Shown piece by piece: positions 25,576 through 32,019 of a DNA stretch of 36,210 bases. This stretch comes from JAZLIL01 sp045617405. GTDB lineage: Bacteria > Bacillota > Clostridia > Lachnospirales > Lachnospiraceae. Location: NCBI GenBank assembly GCA_045617405.1, contig JAZLIL010000027.1, forward strand, positions 1 to 36,210, given 5' to 3'. The notes under the pieces were generated by a model. It was not told the DNA's origin, did not search any database, and was given only the letters and a program-made list of their open reading frames with translations. A program made the translations under genes and the position numbers. How positions within the stretch are numbered: position 1 is the first letter of the stretch; each line of letters starts with the position of its first letter.

Positions 25576-26604
25576 TTATTCCTTATCGCCATTCTTGAAG
25601 ATTCCGTCGAGCTGCGTCATTATTGTCTTCAACGAACCGACAACTTTCTCGTAATCCATTCTCTTGGGTCCGATGATTCCGATCTTTCCGTAAACGCCGT
25701 CGTCAATCTCATAGGTCGCGGTAACGACCGAACAGTCCTTCATTGCTTCAACGCTTGTCTCCTCGCCGATGTATACCCTGATTTTTCCATTCTCGTCGCC
25801 GTCGGAAATGAGTGACTCAAGCTCTCTTTTCTCCTCAAGTGCATTAATAAGGCCGCCTGCCTTGTCCATGTCACTGAGCTCAGGATACTTGAAGATGTTG
25901 TTCGCACCACTCGTGTAGATTCTGACATCGTCCTCTTCACTGATTGCCTGTTCAACAGCATCAAGCACATCGCTCACGATTGTCGTGTACTCTCCTGCCT
26001 GCTCCTTCATCTTCCTGATAAGTGAGATGTTAATCTCCGAAAGATCAAGTCCCTGAAGGAAGGTATTGAGAATGAGGTTCAGCTTCAGGGCAACCTCTTT
26101 GTCAACAGTCTCCGGTGTCTTAATGATCTTGTTCTTTACGATGTTTCCTTCAATCATAATAACAACCAGCAGGCTGTGCTCATCGACGTCGGTAAGCTGT
26201 ACGAACTTCAGCTTGCGGCTCCTGTACTTGGGAGTTGTGATCATCGATGTGTACTCGGTGTTTGATGCAAGCATCTTAACAACATTCTGCAGGAGACTCT
26301 CTACCTTATCCGTCTTCTCGACTAGCATCTCCTTCATCTCTTCGACTTCATTGATTCTGTCCTCGAGAATTGTGTCTACGTACAGCCTGTAGCCCTTGTC
26401 AGAAGGAATTCTCCCTGCTGATGTGTGCGGCTGAACAATCAGTCCCATCTCCTCAAGATCCGACATTTCATTTCTGATCGTCGCAGATGAAAGATTAAGA
26501 TCTGTCAGCTTTGAGATCGTTCTCGAACCCACAGGCTCTCCGGTTTCGAGATAGTTCTGAATAATTGCCTTCAAAATGACTTTCTTTCGTTCATCAAGCT
26601 GCAT
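25576..26604 (-). CDS. hrcA: Heat-inducible transcription repressor HrcA
   Basis: A 342-residue HrcA. The N-terminal winged helix contains GSRTISKLTDLNLSSATIRN and EEMGLIVQPHTSAGRIPSD. A GAF-like domain with inserted dimerisation segment follows, ending with IGIIGPKRMDYEKVV. HrcA represses class I heat-shock genes by binding CIRCE, and its activity depends on GroEL in B. subtilis. A perfect CIRCE lies 28 bp upstream of its start, so the operon is autoregulated. It is the first gene of the hrcA-grpE-dnaK-dnaJ-prmA-rsmE series. Confidence 0.97.
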   Translation of the reverse strand: MQLDERKKVILKAIIQNYLETGEPVGSRTISKLTDLNLSSATIRNEMSDLEEMGLIVQPHTSAGRIPSDKGYRLYVDTILEDRINEVEEMKEMLVEKTDKVESLLQNVVKMLASNTEYTSMITTPKYRSRKLKFVQLTDVDEHSLLVVIMIEGNIVKNKIIKTPETVDKEVALKLNLILNTFLQGLDLSEINISLIRKMKEQAGEYTTIVSDVLDAVEQAISEEDDVRIYTSGANNIFKYPELSDMDKAGGLINALEEKRELESLISDGDENGKIRVYIGEETSVEAMKDCSVVTATYEIDDGVYGKIGIIGPKRMDYEKVVGSLKTIMTQLDGIFKNGDKE

Positions 26605-26631
26605 ATCACGAAACCGTCCTTTCCTGGTTTG

Positions 26632-26658
26632 TTAGCACTCACTCTGTCCGAGTGCTAA
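26632..26658 (-). promoter_or_regulatory. CIRCE operator (HrcA binding site)
   Basis: TTAGCACTC (26632-26640), a 9-nt spacer and GAGTGCTAA (26650-26658) form the perfect CIRCE inverted repeat. It lies between the promoter at 26670-26698 and the hrcA start, close to the expected transcription start, where bound HrcA would block the polymerase. Confidence 0.98.
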
Positions 26659-26669
26659 CTACAAGTCAT

Positions 26670-26698
26670 ACAATAACACCGCTAAAAATGTTTGTCAA
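26670..26698 (-). promoter_or_regulatory. Sigma-A promoter of the hrcA heat-shock operon
   Basis: On the minus strand TTGACA (26693-26698) and TATTGT (26670-26675) are separated by 17 nt. CIRCE starts 11 nt downstream of the -10 box. This is the usual layout of a class I heat-shock promoter in Firmicutes. Confidence 0.88.
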
Positions 26699-26734
26699 TA
26701 GCAATTAAAAATTTTTCGAACAACCAAAAAGAGA

Positions 26735-26771
26735 TTGAGATTGAAAAATCAGGAATACTATTGTTTAATAT
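26735..26771 (+). promoter_or_regulatory. Candidate promoter for the DUF4317 gene
   Basis: Two overlapping readings are possible: TTGAGA (26735-26740) with TATTGT (26759-26764) at 18 nt, or TTGAAA (26741-26746) with TTTAAT (26764-26769) at 17 nt. Both face right and lie 130-145 bp before the preferred start codon. I cannot tell which is used. Confidence 0.45.
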
Positions 26772-26903
26772 AGGAACAGGAAACTCGTAAATTCACTTTA
26801 CGCACAGTTCACCTGGCAGGTACATTCATAAAGATTCAGTGTGAAAGAACATGGAACTTTCATTACTGTTTGGCTGCGTCTTACCCGCAGAATGAAGATT
26901 AAT

Positions 26904-28202
26904 ATGAAAGGAAAGCAATCCGTTTCCGATATTCTGATGCGGCTTGCGAATTACATTGACATGACACATAAGGATCTGCTCGAACTGAAGAAAAGAATGA
27001 AAAAGGAGGACTGCTCCTTTACAAGGCTCGCCGGTTGCTACGTAAATTCCCTCAAGGAAAAGGTCGTAAGGCTCGATGAGACTTTCTTAAACATCGATTC
27101 CGAAGAGATGTTCAAGTATATAGAGATTGCTAAAAAAACACTTTCCGGAACGCTTGGCAACAATATTCTTGAGCTTAAGTACAAAAGTGCCGACGAGGAA
27201 CCCGGCAGCATGCATCAGTTCCTTATGGGACTGAACGAAAGCGGACTCAAAAATCCCGAGCTTTGCGACACCTTCTTTGACCATGTCATCGAGCATTACG
27301 ATTATCCGGGTAACTATCTGATTCTGCTCTTCCATGACGTTTACGATGTCATCACTAAAACAAGCGACAATCTGAAGCTCGATGAATCGGAGGAAAGCTA
27401 TTCCTACACAATCTGTGCCGTCTGCCCCGTAATAAAGTCAAAGGCAGGTCTCGGATATCTTGAAAAGAGCAACACTATAGGTTCAAGATTCAGGGACTGG
27501 ATTGTTGAGGCCCCCGAAACCGGTTTTCTTTTCCCCGCCTTCTCCGACAGAAGCTGTGACATTCACCACGTCGGCTACTACGCAAAGAATGCCCTGGATA
27601 TTCATCCCGAGTTCATAGATAACATCTTAGGCTGTGAGAGCACAAGGACAATGACAGAGACAAGAAAGGCCTTCACTGCCATCGCAAAGCGCGCCTTTGC
27701 AAGTGAGGGCGATAAGGCAGAGGACATGATTATCGGTATACAGGAAGGTCTTGATGACATGGTCCAGGATCACGAAATCGAAGCCGGGTACGTCAATGAA
27801 ACAGGTAAAACAGTATCAGAAGTTGAACCGCTTAAGGTTGACAAAGAAGAAATCAGACAGCTCGCAATCAATGCAGGCATTTCGGAACCCGCGGCAGATG
27901 AACTGAAGAAGGCTTTTGCCGAAGAATTCGGAAGTGAACCGATCAAAGCCGATGCCATCCTTGATTCAAAGCTTGTAAAGCAGAATGCGCCCAGAAAGAA
28001 GGAAAAGGAACTTACAAAGCAGATTGTTGAGCTCAAAGAACAGCTTAAAACCGAGCAGTCGGATTTTGATGTCATCCTGAATGTCAATCCGGATAAGCTT
28101 CGCAAGATTGAGACAAAAATCATTGATGACCGCAAATACATTGTTATTCCGCTTGATGAAGACGACAACGTCAAGGTCAACGGAGTTGAGACTCTTATGT
28201 AG
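26904..28202 (+). CDS. DUF4317 family protein
   Basis: A cytoplasmic protein of about 430 residues matching DUF4317, a family common in Lachnospiraceae and relatives: KDLLELKKRMKKEDCSFTR, ISGTLGNN-like LSGTLGNNILELK, GNYLILLFHDVYDVITK and FPAFSDRSCDIH. Its function is unknown. The C-terminal 120 residues are charged and include a predicted coiled coil (KKEKELTKQIVELKEQL). The start is uncertain: no candidate has a good ribosome binding site. Options are GTG 26841, ATG 26892, ATG 26904 and ATG 26961; the last matches where family members begin as I recall them. It is monocistronic, divergent from hrcA, and followed by a strong hairpin. Confidence 0.88.
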   Translation: MKGKQSVSDILMRLANYIDMTHKDLLELKKRMKKEDCSFTRLAGCYVNSLKEKVVRLDETFLNIDSEEMFKYIEIAKKTLSGTLGNNILELKYKSADEEPGSMHQFLMGLNESGLKNPELCDTFFDHVIEHYDYPGNYLILLFHDVYDVITKTSDNLKLDESEESYSYTICAVCPVIKSKAGLGYLEKSNTIGSRFRDWIVEAPETGFLFPAFSDRSCDIHHVGYYAKNALDIHPEFIDNILGCESTRTMTETRKAFTAIAKRAFASEGDKAEDMIIGIQEGLDDMVQDHEIEAGYVNETGKTVSEVEPLKVDKEEIRQLAINAGISEPAADELKKAFAEEFGSEPIKADAILDSKLVKQNAPRKKEKELTKQIVELKEQLKTEQSDFDVILNVNPDKLRKIETKIIDDRKYIVIPLDEDDNVKVNGVETLM

Positions 28203-28253
28203 ACGTAAGTCGCATTCATTTCAGTATAATTTCATTATTAAAGAAAAGCATAC

Positions 28254-28284
28254 TGACGCCGGGATTCTCATTATCCCGGCGTCA
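28254..28284. terminator. Strong hairpin between convergent genes (probable terminator)
   Basis: TGACGCCGGGAT (28254-28265) pairs perfectly with ATCCCGGCGTCA (28273-28284) over a 7-nt loop. On the minus strand it is followed after a few bases by TTTTCTTT, so it best terminates the SPFH/ribbon-helix-helix operon. On the plus strand the following sequence is A/C-rich, but the stem may still protect or end the DUF4317 message. Confidence 0.75.
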
Positions 28285-28288
28285 AACG

Positions 28289-28483
28289 TCAAATATCAAG
28301 TTCCGGCGGAACGTCGATTTCCTCACCAACGTACTTCCCGTTCTTTTTTCTCTGCCTTACGCATTCCGACAGCAGGTATTCTATCTGCCCGTTCACCGAT
28401 CTGAAATCATCGTCTGCCCATGCGGCAATATCGGCATAAAGCTTTTCTGAAAGGCGAAGAGGTATCTGCTTCTTCTCTGCCAT
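28289..28483 (-). CDS. Arc-type ribbon-helix-helix DNA-binding protein
   Basis: A 64-residue protein with the Arc/MetJ ribbon-helix-helix pattern: strand QIPLRL (residues 6-11), helix A around SEKLYADIAAWADDD, the FRSVNGQIEYLL turn and helix B, then a short acidic tail ending PPELDI. Such proteins bind short repeated operators as dimers through the strand and often repress their own operon. The start codon overlaps the SPFH stop by one base (TGATG), so translation is coupled. The SPFH promoter upstream carries two TGATATCA palindromes 11 bp apart, a plausible target. I see no toxin gene next to it, so it is not an obvious antitoxin. Confidence 0.85.
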   Translation of the reverse strand: MAEKKQIPLRLSEKLYADIAAWADDDFRSVNGQIEYLLSECVRQRKKNGKYVGEEIDVPPELDI

Positions 28484-29508
28484 CAGTACAGACTTCCGGT
28501 GTTAACGATAGGCTGTGCATCGTGGTTGCCGCAAAGTACCACGAGAAGATTTGAAACCATAGCCGCTTTTCTTTCTTCGTCTAAATCGACAAGCTGCTTT
28601 TCATTGAGCTTTTCAAGAGCCATCTCGACCATTCCGACAGCACCGTCGACAATCATCTTTCTTGCGTCGATGATAGCCGATGCCTGCTGACGCTGAAGCA
28701 TTACTGATGCAATCTCGGGAGCGTACGCGAGGTAAGTGATCCTCGCTTCAATAATCTCGAGTCCGGCTTCTGCGACCTTACTCTGAATCTCTTCCTTGAT
28801 TCTCTGGGCAACTACCTCTGCCGAGCCGCGAAGGCTGCCCTCATCGGGATTGCCGTCTCCTGTTGTGTCGACTCCCTGTGCCACATCGTAAGGATAGATT
28901 CGGACAATGTTTCGAAGCGCACTGTCGCACTGAAGTGAAAGATACTCTTTGTAGTTGTCAACGTTGAATACCGCCTTTGCCGTGTCGGTAACTCTCCAGA
29001 TTACTGCGATACCGATCTCAACAGGATTTCCGAGGCAGTCATTGATCTTCTGACGTCCGTTGTTAAGCGTCATAGCCTTCAGTGAAATCTTTTTTGAGAA
29101 AGCTTCGGGCTGAGCCTGATTTGTACCAGTTAATATTTTCAAAGCAGGCTGTGCCGGAGTTGCGTCACCACTCTGTGCAAGCTTTGTCTGTGCAGCGGGA
29201 TTAACGGCTGAGCAAAAAGGATTTACAAAGTAAAAGCCGGGTTCTCTGATTGTGCCCCTGTAATTGCCGAACAATGTAAAGACAAGTGCTTCCTGGGGCT
29301 TGATGACCTTTAAACCGAGGAAAAGGATCCATCCGCAGCAAAGGATCAGGATTCCGAGAACAAGAAGAGGAACACCGATGCCCGCGTGATTATTGCCAAT
29401 CTGCATTCCTCCGAAAATAATCATGGGAAATGCTGCAATGATCAAAACGATTGTAAGGAACATCATTAACATTCCGTTTCTATTGGTTGTGTAGATTTTT
29501 TCTGTCAT
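28483..29508 (-). CDS. SPFH/band 7 (stomatin-prohibitin-like) membrane protein
   Basis: A 341-residue protein with two close N-terminal membrane helices (about residues 12-32, MLMMFLTIVLIIAAFPMII, and about 46-66). The SPFH domain follows, recognisable from GLKVIKPQEALVFTLFGNY and PGFYFVNPF. The C-terminal part includes the typical GLEIIEARITYLAYAPEIA and a helical QRQQASAIIDARK segment. SPFH proteins oligomerise at membranes and organise microdomains or regulate membrane proteases. No NfeD-type or FtsH partner is adjacent. I start at ATG 29508, with AAGGAG 8 nt upstream; a GTG at 29517 would touch the Shine-Dalgarno sequence. It forms a two-gene operon with the ribbon-helix-helix gene. Confidence 0.93.
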   Translation of the reverse strand: MTEKIYTTNRNGMLMMFLTIVLIIAAFPMIIFGGMQIGNNHAGIGVPLLVLGILILCCGWILFLGLKVIKPQEALVFTLFGNYRGTIREPGFYFVNPFCSAVNPAAQTKLAQSGDATPAQPALKILTGTNQAQPEAFSKKISLKAMTLNNGRQKINDCLGNPVEIGIAVIWRVTDTAKAVFNVDNYKEYLSLQCDSALRNIVRIYPYDVAQGVDTTGDGNPDEGSLRGSAEVVAQRIKEEIQSKVAEAGLEIIEARITYLAYAPEIASVMLQRQQASAIIDARKMIVDGAVGMVEMALEKLNEKQLVDLDEERKAAMVSNLLVVLCGNHDAQPIVNTGSLY

Positions 29509-29529
29509 ATCAGTCACTCCTTATCTATT

Positions 29530-29548
29530 TGATATCATGATGATATCA
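29530..29548. promoter_or_regulatory. Twin 8-bp palindromes, candidate operator of the SPFH operon
   Basis: TGATATCA occurs at 29530-29537 and again at 29541-29548, each a perfect palindrome, with centres 11 bp apart, about one helical turn. The right copy covers the -10 box of the SPFH promoter and the left one the probable transcription start. This is the geometry expected for a cooperatively binding ribbon-helix-helix repressor. Confidence 0.55.
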
Positions 29549-29568
29549 TATCAATTTCAAAAAGTCAA
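29540..29568 (-). promoter_or_regulatory. Sigma-A-type promoter of the SPFH/ribbon-helix-helix operon
   Basis: On the minus strand TTGACT (29563-29568) and TATCAT (29540-29545) are separated by 17 nt, with TGA just before the -10 box (extended -10). It lies 32 bp before the chosen SPFH start and just past the flavin reductase stop. Confidence 0.7.
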
Positions 29569-29573
29569 CTGCA

Positions 29574-30143
29574 TTATTTTCTTTTTTTCTGAACCGAATA
29601 TCCAAATTTTCCGAGCTTCTCTCCAAGTGAAAAATACTCTCCGTGTGAATATGCCATCAGGTCACAGTCGTTAAGCAGGAATTTCCCCTTCCCGTCCATG
29701 AATCTGTCGTCTGCGGTTACCGCAAGCACCTTAGCTATGAACATCTCATGCGAACCGAGAAGTCTGCTTGATTCAACCTTGCATTCTATGCAGACAGGGC
29801 TCTCGGCAATGCCCGGTGCACCGATTCTTTGTGACGGCAGCGGCGTGAGATTCATCTCTTTAAATTTGTCTGTGTCGCGCCCCGATTTAACGCCGCAGTA
29901 ATCGGTTGCCCGGGTAAGAGACTTCGTTGAAAGATTGATAACAAACTCTCCCGTCTCTTTTATAATACTGTAGGAATACCTCTCCGGTCTCACCGAAATC
30001 GAGACCATTGCAGGATCCGAACAGATTGTGCCCGCCCATGCGAGTGTAATGATATTCGGCTTCTCTCCCGGTCTCTGACAGCTCACCATGACTGCCGGAA
30101 GCGGATAAAGCATGTTTCCGGGTTTAAAAATCTCTCTTCCCAT
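29574..30143 (-). CDS. Flavin reductase-like FMN-binding protein
   Basis: A 189-residue split-barrel flavin reductase-like protein: GNMLYPLPAVMVSC, ITLAWAGTICSDPAMVSIS and RYSYSIIKETGEFVIN give the FMN-binding barrel, and HEMFIAKVLAV the later strand. Family members bind FMN and often reduce free flavin with NAD(P)H or serve as small flavoproteins. The electron partner cannot be read from the context, since neighbours are unrelated. It has its own divergent upstream region of 124 bp. The leader contains a GTGTGA/TCACAC inverted repeat (30154-30159 and 30172-30177). The ribosome binding site is weak. Confidence 0.9.
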   Translation of the reverse strand: MGREIFKPGNMLYPLPAVMVSCQRPGEKPNIITLAWAGTICSDPAMVSISVRPERYSYSIIKETGEFVINLSTKSLTRATDYCGVKSGRDTDKFKEMNLTPLPSQRIGAPGIAESPVCIECKVESSRLLGSHEMFIAKVLAVTADDRFMDGKGKFLLNDCDLMAYSHGEYFSLGEKLGKFGYSVQKKRK

Positions 30144-30198
30144 ATTTGTACCCGTGTGACCTGCCGGAAGATCACACTGTCCTTTCTCATTTTTTCGG

Positions 30199-30227
30199 TA
30201 GTTTTTACTGCCGTTTTGCTCTATAAT
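30199..30227 (+). promoter_or_regulatory. Candidate promoter for the HAD phosphatase gene
   Basis: A consensus -10 box TATAAT lies at 30222-30227, about 40 bp before the start codon. The -35 at 17-nt spacing (TAGTTT, 30199-30204) is poor. On the minus strand the overlapping TATTAT with TTGGTA at 18 nt could serve the flavin reductase gene, so the two may share this 50-bp A/T-rich segment. Confidence 0.35.
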
Positions 30228-30267
30228 ACTCTATATTACTAAAAAATACCAATATGCGGGAATTAAT

Positions 30268-31074
30268 ATGAAAAACTACGATCCAAACGAAACAGAACTG
30301 TTCGTACTTGATATGGACGGAACCTTCTACTTAAGTGACGACATCATCCCCGGTTCTCTCGAATTCTGCCGTGATGCCGTTTCACACGGAAAGAAAATCC
30401 TGTTCTTCACTAACAACTCATCAAAGAACAAACTCGGCTACATTGAAAAGCTTGCGAAGATGGGCTGCAGCATCACCGCCGATGACATCATGACTTCAGG
30501 CGACGTCACAACAAGGTTTTTAAACACCTACTACCCCGGAAAAAGCGTTTACCTGCTCGGAACGCCTGCCCTCGAAGAAGCATTTGCAGCAGACGGGATA
30601 ACGCTTGTTGAATGTAATGATTCGAGCGGCGAATTTAAAACACCGGACATTGTCTGCGTCGGTTTTGATATGACACTTACATATGAAAAGCTCTCGAATG
30701 CCTGCACAGCCATCAGAAACGGTGCCGTCTACATTGCCACCCATCCTGACATAAACTGTCCCGTCAAGGGAGGGTTCATTCCCGATTGCGGTGCCTTCAT
30801 TGCCGCAATCAATCTTTCAACACAGAAAAAGCCGAAAATCCTCGGTAAGCCTAACTACGAAACACTTGAAATGATCATGGATAAGTACAGACTTCCCAAA
30901 GAAAAAATCGCCTTCGTCGGCGACCGAATCTACACTGACGTTGCCACCGGCGTAAATCACGGTGCAAGAGGCATTCTTGTCATGTCTGGAGAAACCGATG
31001 AGACGATTCTTCGCGCCAGCGAAATAGTACCTGACGCTGTTTACCCCTGCCTCGGGGACATTAAGTTTTCGTAA
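30268..31074 (+). CDS. HAD-IIA family phosphatase (NagD-like)
   Basis: A 268-residue HAD superfamily hydrolase of subclass IIA. Motif I is LDMDGTFYLSDD (nucleophile D15, acid D17). The FFTNNSSKNK stretch gives motif II. A C2-type cap includes VCVGFDMTLTYEKL. The late motifs GKPN and FVGDRIYTDVATG are present. These enzymes dephosphorylate small sugar or nucleotide phosphates; the substrate cannot be told from sequence. It is a single plus-strand gene between the flavin reductase and greA. The ribosome binding site is a modest GCGGGAA. It runs convergent to greA with a 56-bp gap that holds a hairpin. Confidence 0.92.
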   Translation: MKNYDPNETELFVLDMDGTFYLSDDIIPGSLEFCRDAVSHGKKILFFTNNSSKNKLGYIEKLAKMGCSITADDIMTSGDVTTRFLNTYYPGKSVYLLGTPALEEAFAADGITLVECNDSSGEFKTPDIVCVGFDMTLTYEKLSNACTAIRNGAVYIATHPDINCPVKGGFIPDCGAFIAAINLSTQKKPKILGKPNYETLEMIMDKYRLPKEKIAFVGDRIYTDVATGVNHGARGILVMSGETDETILRASEIVPDAVYPCLGDIKFS

Positions 31075-31104
31075 CCGGCAGCGGCTTATTTTGTCATCCT
31101 CAAC

Positions 31105-31129
31105 GATACTGACTTATTCCGTCAGTATC
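31105..31129. terminator. Hairpin between the HAD gene and greA, no T-run
   Basis: GATACTGAC (31105-31113) and GTCAGTATC (31121-31129) form a perfect 9-bp stem with a 7-nt loop. Neither strand has a following T-run, so it is not a textbook terminator, though it sits between converging genes. One arm and the loop derive from a duplicated piece of the greA 3' end. Confidence 0.45.
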
Positions 31130-31152
31130 ATCAGTACTGACTTATTCCGTCA
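31107..31152. repeat. Short tandem duplication of the greA 3' end
   Basis: An identical 18-bp sequence occurs at 31107-31124 and 31135-31152, 28 bp apart. The right copy encodes the last residues of GreA (DGISQY) up to its stop. The left copy is in the intergenic region and is out of frame relative to a 3-bp period. Confidence 0.9.
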
Positions 31153-31634
31153 TCCGCACCATCAGTCGTCTTATCAATCGCCTTAATCTGCACGTAGTAT
31201 CCCGAGGTATCGTTCACCGCTACGAAGCAGCGATCTCCCACCTTGTGACCGATTACGGCTTTACCGAGGGGCGACTCGATTGAGAGCTTTCCCTTGAGTG
31301 CATTGCCGCGGATACTTGTTACAAGACGGTACTTTTCGGTCTCGTCATCGTCCTCAAAGTAAATCTCAACCGTATTATCGAGACCTGCCTCATCATCTGC
31401 AGATGTCTCATCAACAACCTCGGCAAACTTGAGCATTCTCTCAAGATATCCGATTCTGGTCTCATTCTTGTTTTTGTCACGCTTTGCCGCATGGTACTCA
31501 AAGTTCTCGCTCAGATCTCCGTGCGCCCTTGCTTCCTTTACCGCTTCGAGGCATTCCTTTCTAACGACAAGTTTTCTGTACTCAATTTCAGCTTCTATCT
31601 TCGCAATGTCTTCTTTTGTAAGTCTCTCTCCCAT
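31131..31634 (-). CDS. greA: GreA-family transcription elongation factor
   Basis: A 167-residue GreA/GreB-family protein. The N-terminal coiled coil carries the acidic tip EARAHGDLSENFEYHAAKRD, which reaches the RNA polymerase active site and stimulates cleavage of backtracked transcripts. A C-terminal FKBP-like domain follows (YRLVTSIRGNALKGKLSIESPLG is split across this part). The KRDKNKNETRIGYLERML segment differs from the usual GreA and suggests a divergent paralogue. I start at ATG 31634, 11 nt after AAGGAG; a GTG at 31646 would directly abut that Shine-Dalgarno sequence. The start region is duplicated upstream. Confidence 0.9.
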   Translation of the reverse strand: MGERLTKEDIAKIEAEIEYRKLVVRKECLEAVKEARAHGDLSENFEYHAAKRDKNKNETRIGYLERMLKFAEVVDETSADDEAGLDNTVEIYFEDDDETEKYRLVTSIRGNALKGKLSIESPLGKAVIGHKVGDRCFVAVNDTSGYYVQIKAIDKTTDGADDGISQY

Positions 31635-31761
31635 TTTTTCTGCCACTCCTTATACTTCGATAGGACGTATCAGTCTTGCTTCTATCTTCGCAATGTCTTC
31701 TTTTGTAAGTCTCTCTCCTTTTTTTCTGCCACTCCTTATGCTTCGATAAGACGTATCAGTC
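31591..31761. repeat. Tandem duplication (period 87 bp) of the greA 5' end and leader
   Basis: Positions 31591-31675 recur at 31678-31761 with about four differences, including a one-base deletion. The left copy holds the greA ribosome binding site and first 14-18 codons. The right copy holds the same leader and codons, but ATG is lost (the A-run reads into AAGGAG) and the frame is broken after the deletion. The right copy therefore lies in the greA leader as a non-functional duplicate. Confidence 0.95.
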
Positions 31762-31782
31762 CTAATACAGTAATTTATCAAA

Positions 31783-31811
31783 ATAGTATTATTTATTGCA
31801 CAGTATGTCAA
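31783..31811 (-). promoter_or_regulatory. Sigma-A promoter of greA, -35 box within an inverted repeat
   Basis: On the minus strand TTGACA (31806-31811) and TACTAT (31783-31788) are separated by 17 nt. The -35 box is embedded in ACAGTAT-GTCA-ATACTGT (31800-31817), a perfect 7-bp inverted repeat that might bind a regulator. The leader of about 140 nt contains the duplicated greA start. Confidence 0.75.
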
Positions 31812-31943
31812 TACTGTTCACACACAGAGAAATAACCGGAAACGTCTTCTGACTCCCCGCAAAAAGCCGGATACTGTTGAACAAAACGTTTCGTTTTCGG
31901 TGAAGAGATTCATTTTTTTGTTCATGAATGTTGAAAATTTGTA

Positions 31944-31972
31944 TGGAAAACGCTTGCGGAAAGTAGTACAAT
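31944..31972 (+). promoter_or_regulatory. Candidate promoter of the methyl-accepting chemotaxis gene
   Basis: TGGAAA (31944-31949) and TACAAT (31967-31972) are separated by 17 nt and lie 48 bp before the start codon. A sigma-D (flagellar) type promoter was looked for and not found. Confidence 0.5.
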
Positions 31973-32019
31973 TGTATATAGGCGGGTGTAGCCATCAGTT
32001 TTACAGGAGGAGGAGAAAA

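Larger units (their letters stand above)
26605..26903. other. Divergent control region between hrcA and the DUF4317 gene
   Basis: This stretch of about 300 bp holds the hrcA promoter and CIRCE on the minus strand, a candidate promoter on the plus strand, and A/T-rich sequence. The part from about 26775 to 26903 is either a long leader of the DUF4317 message or an N-terminal extension of that gene. No other gene or repeat was seen. Confidence 0.6.
31635..32019. other. Divergent intergenic region between greA and the chemotaxis receptor gene
   Basis: These 385 bp contain the degenerate copy of the greA start (31678-31761), the greA promoter (31783-31811) with a surrounding inverted repeat, an AAAACG-TTT-CGTTTT inverted repeat (31883-31897), and the candidate receptor-gene promoter (31944-31972). 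No further gene is supported. Confidence 0.7.

Noticed and set aside
28289..28483. Ribbon-helix-helix gene as the antitoxin of a toxin-antitoxin pair
   Set aside because: Its partner is a 341-residue SPFH membrane protein and no small toxin-like gene lies on either side.
31591..31761. Mobile element ends or target-site duplication at the greA repeats
   Set aside because: No transposase, no terminal inverted repeats; the repeated unit is simply the gene's own start region.
31920..32019. Flagellar sigma-D promoter upstream of the chemotaxis receptor
   Set aside because: No TAAA-N15-GCCGATAA-like sequence is present; a sigma-A-like pair fits better.
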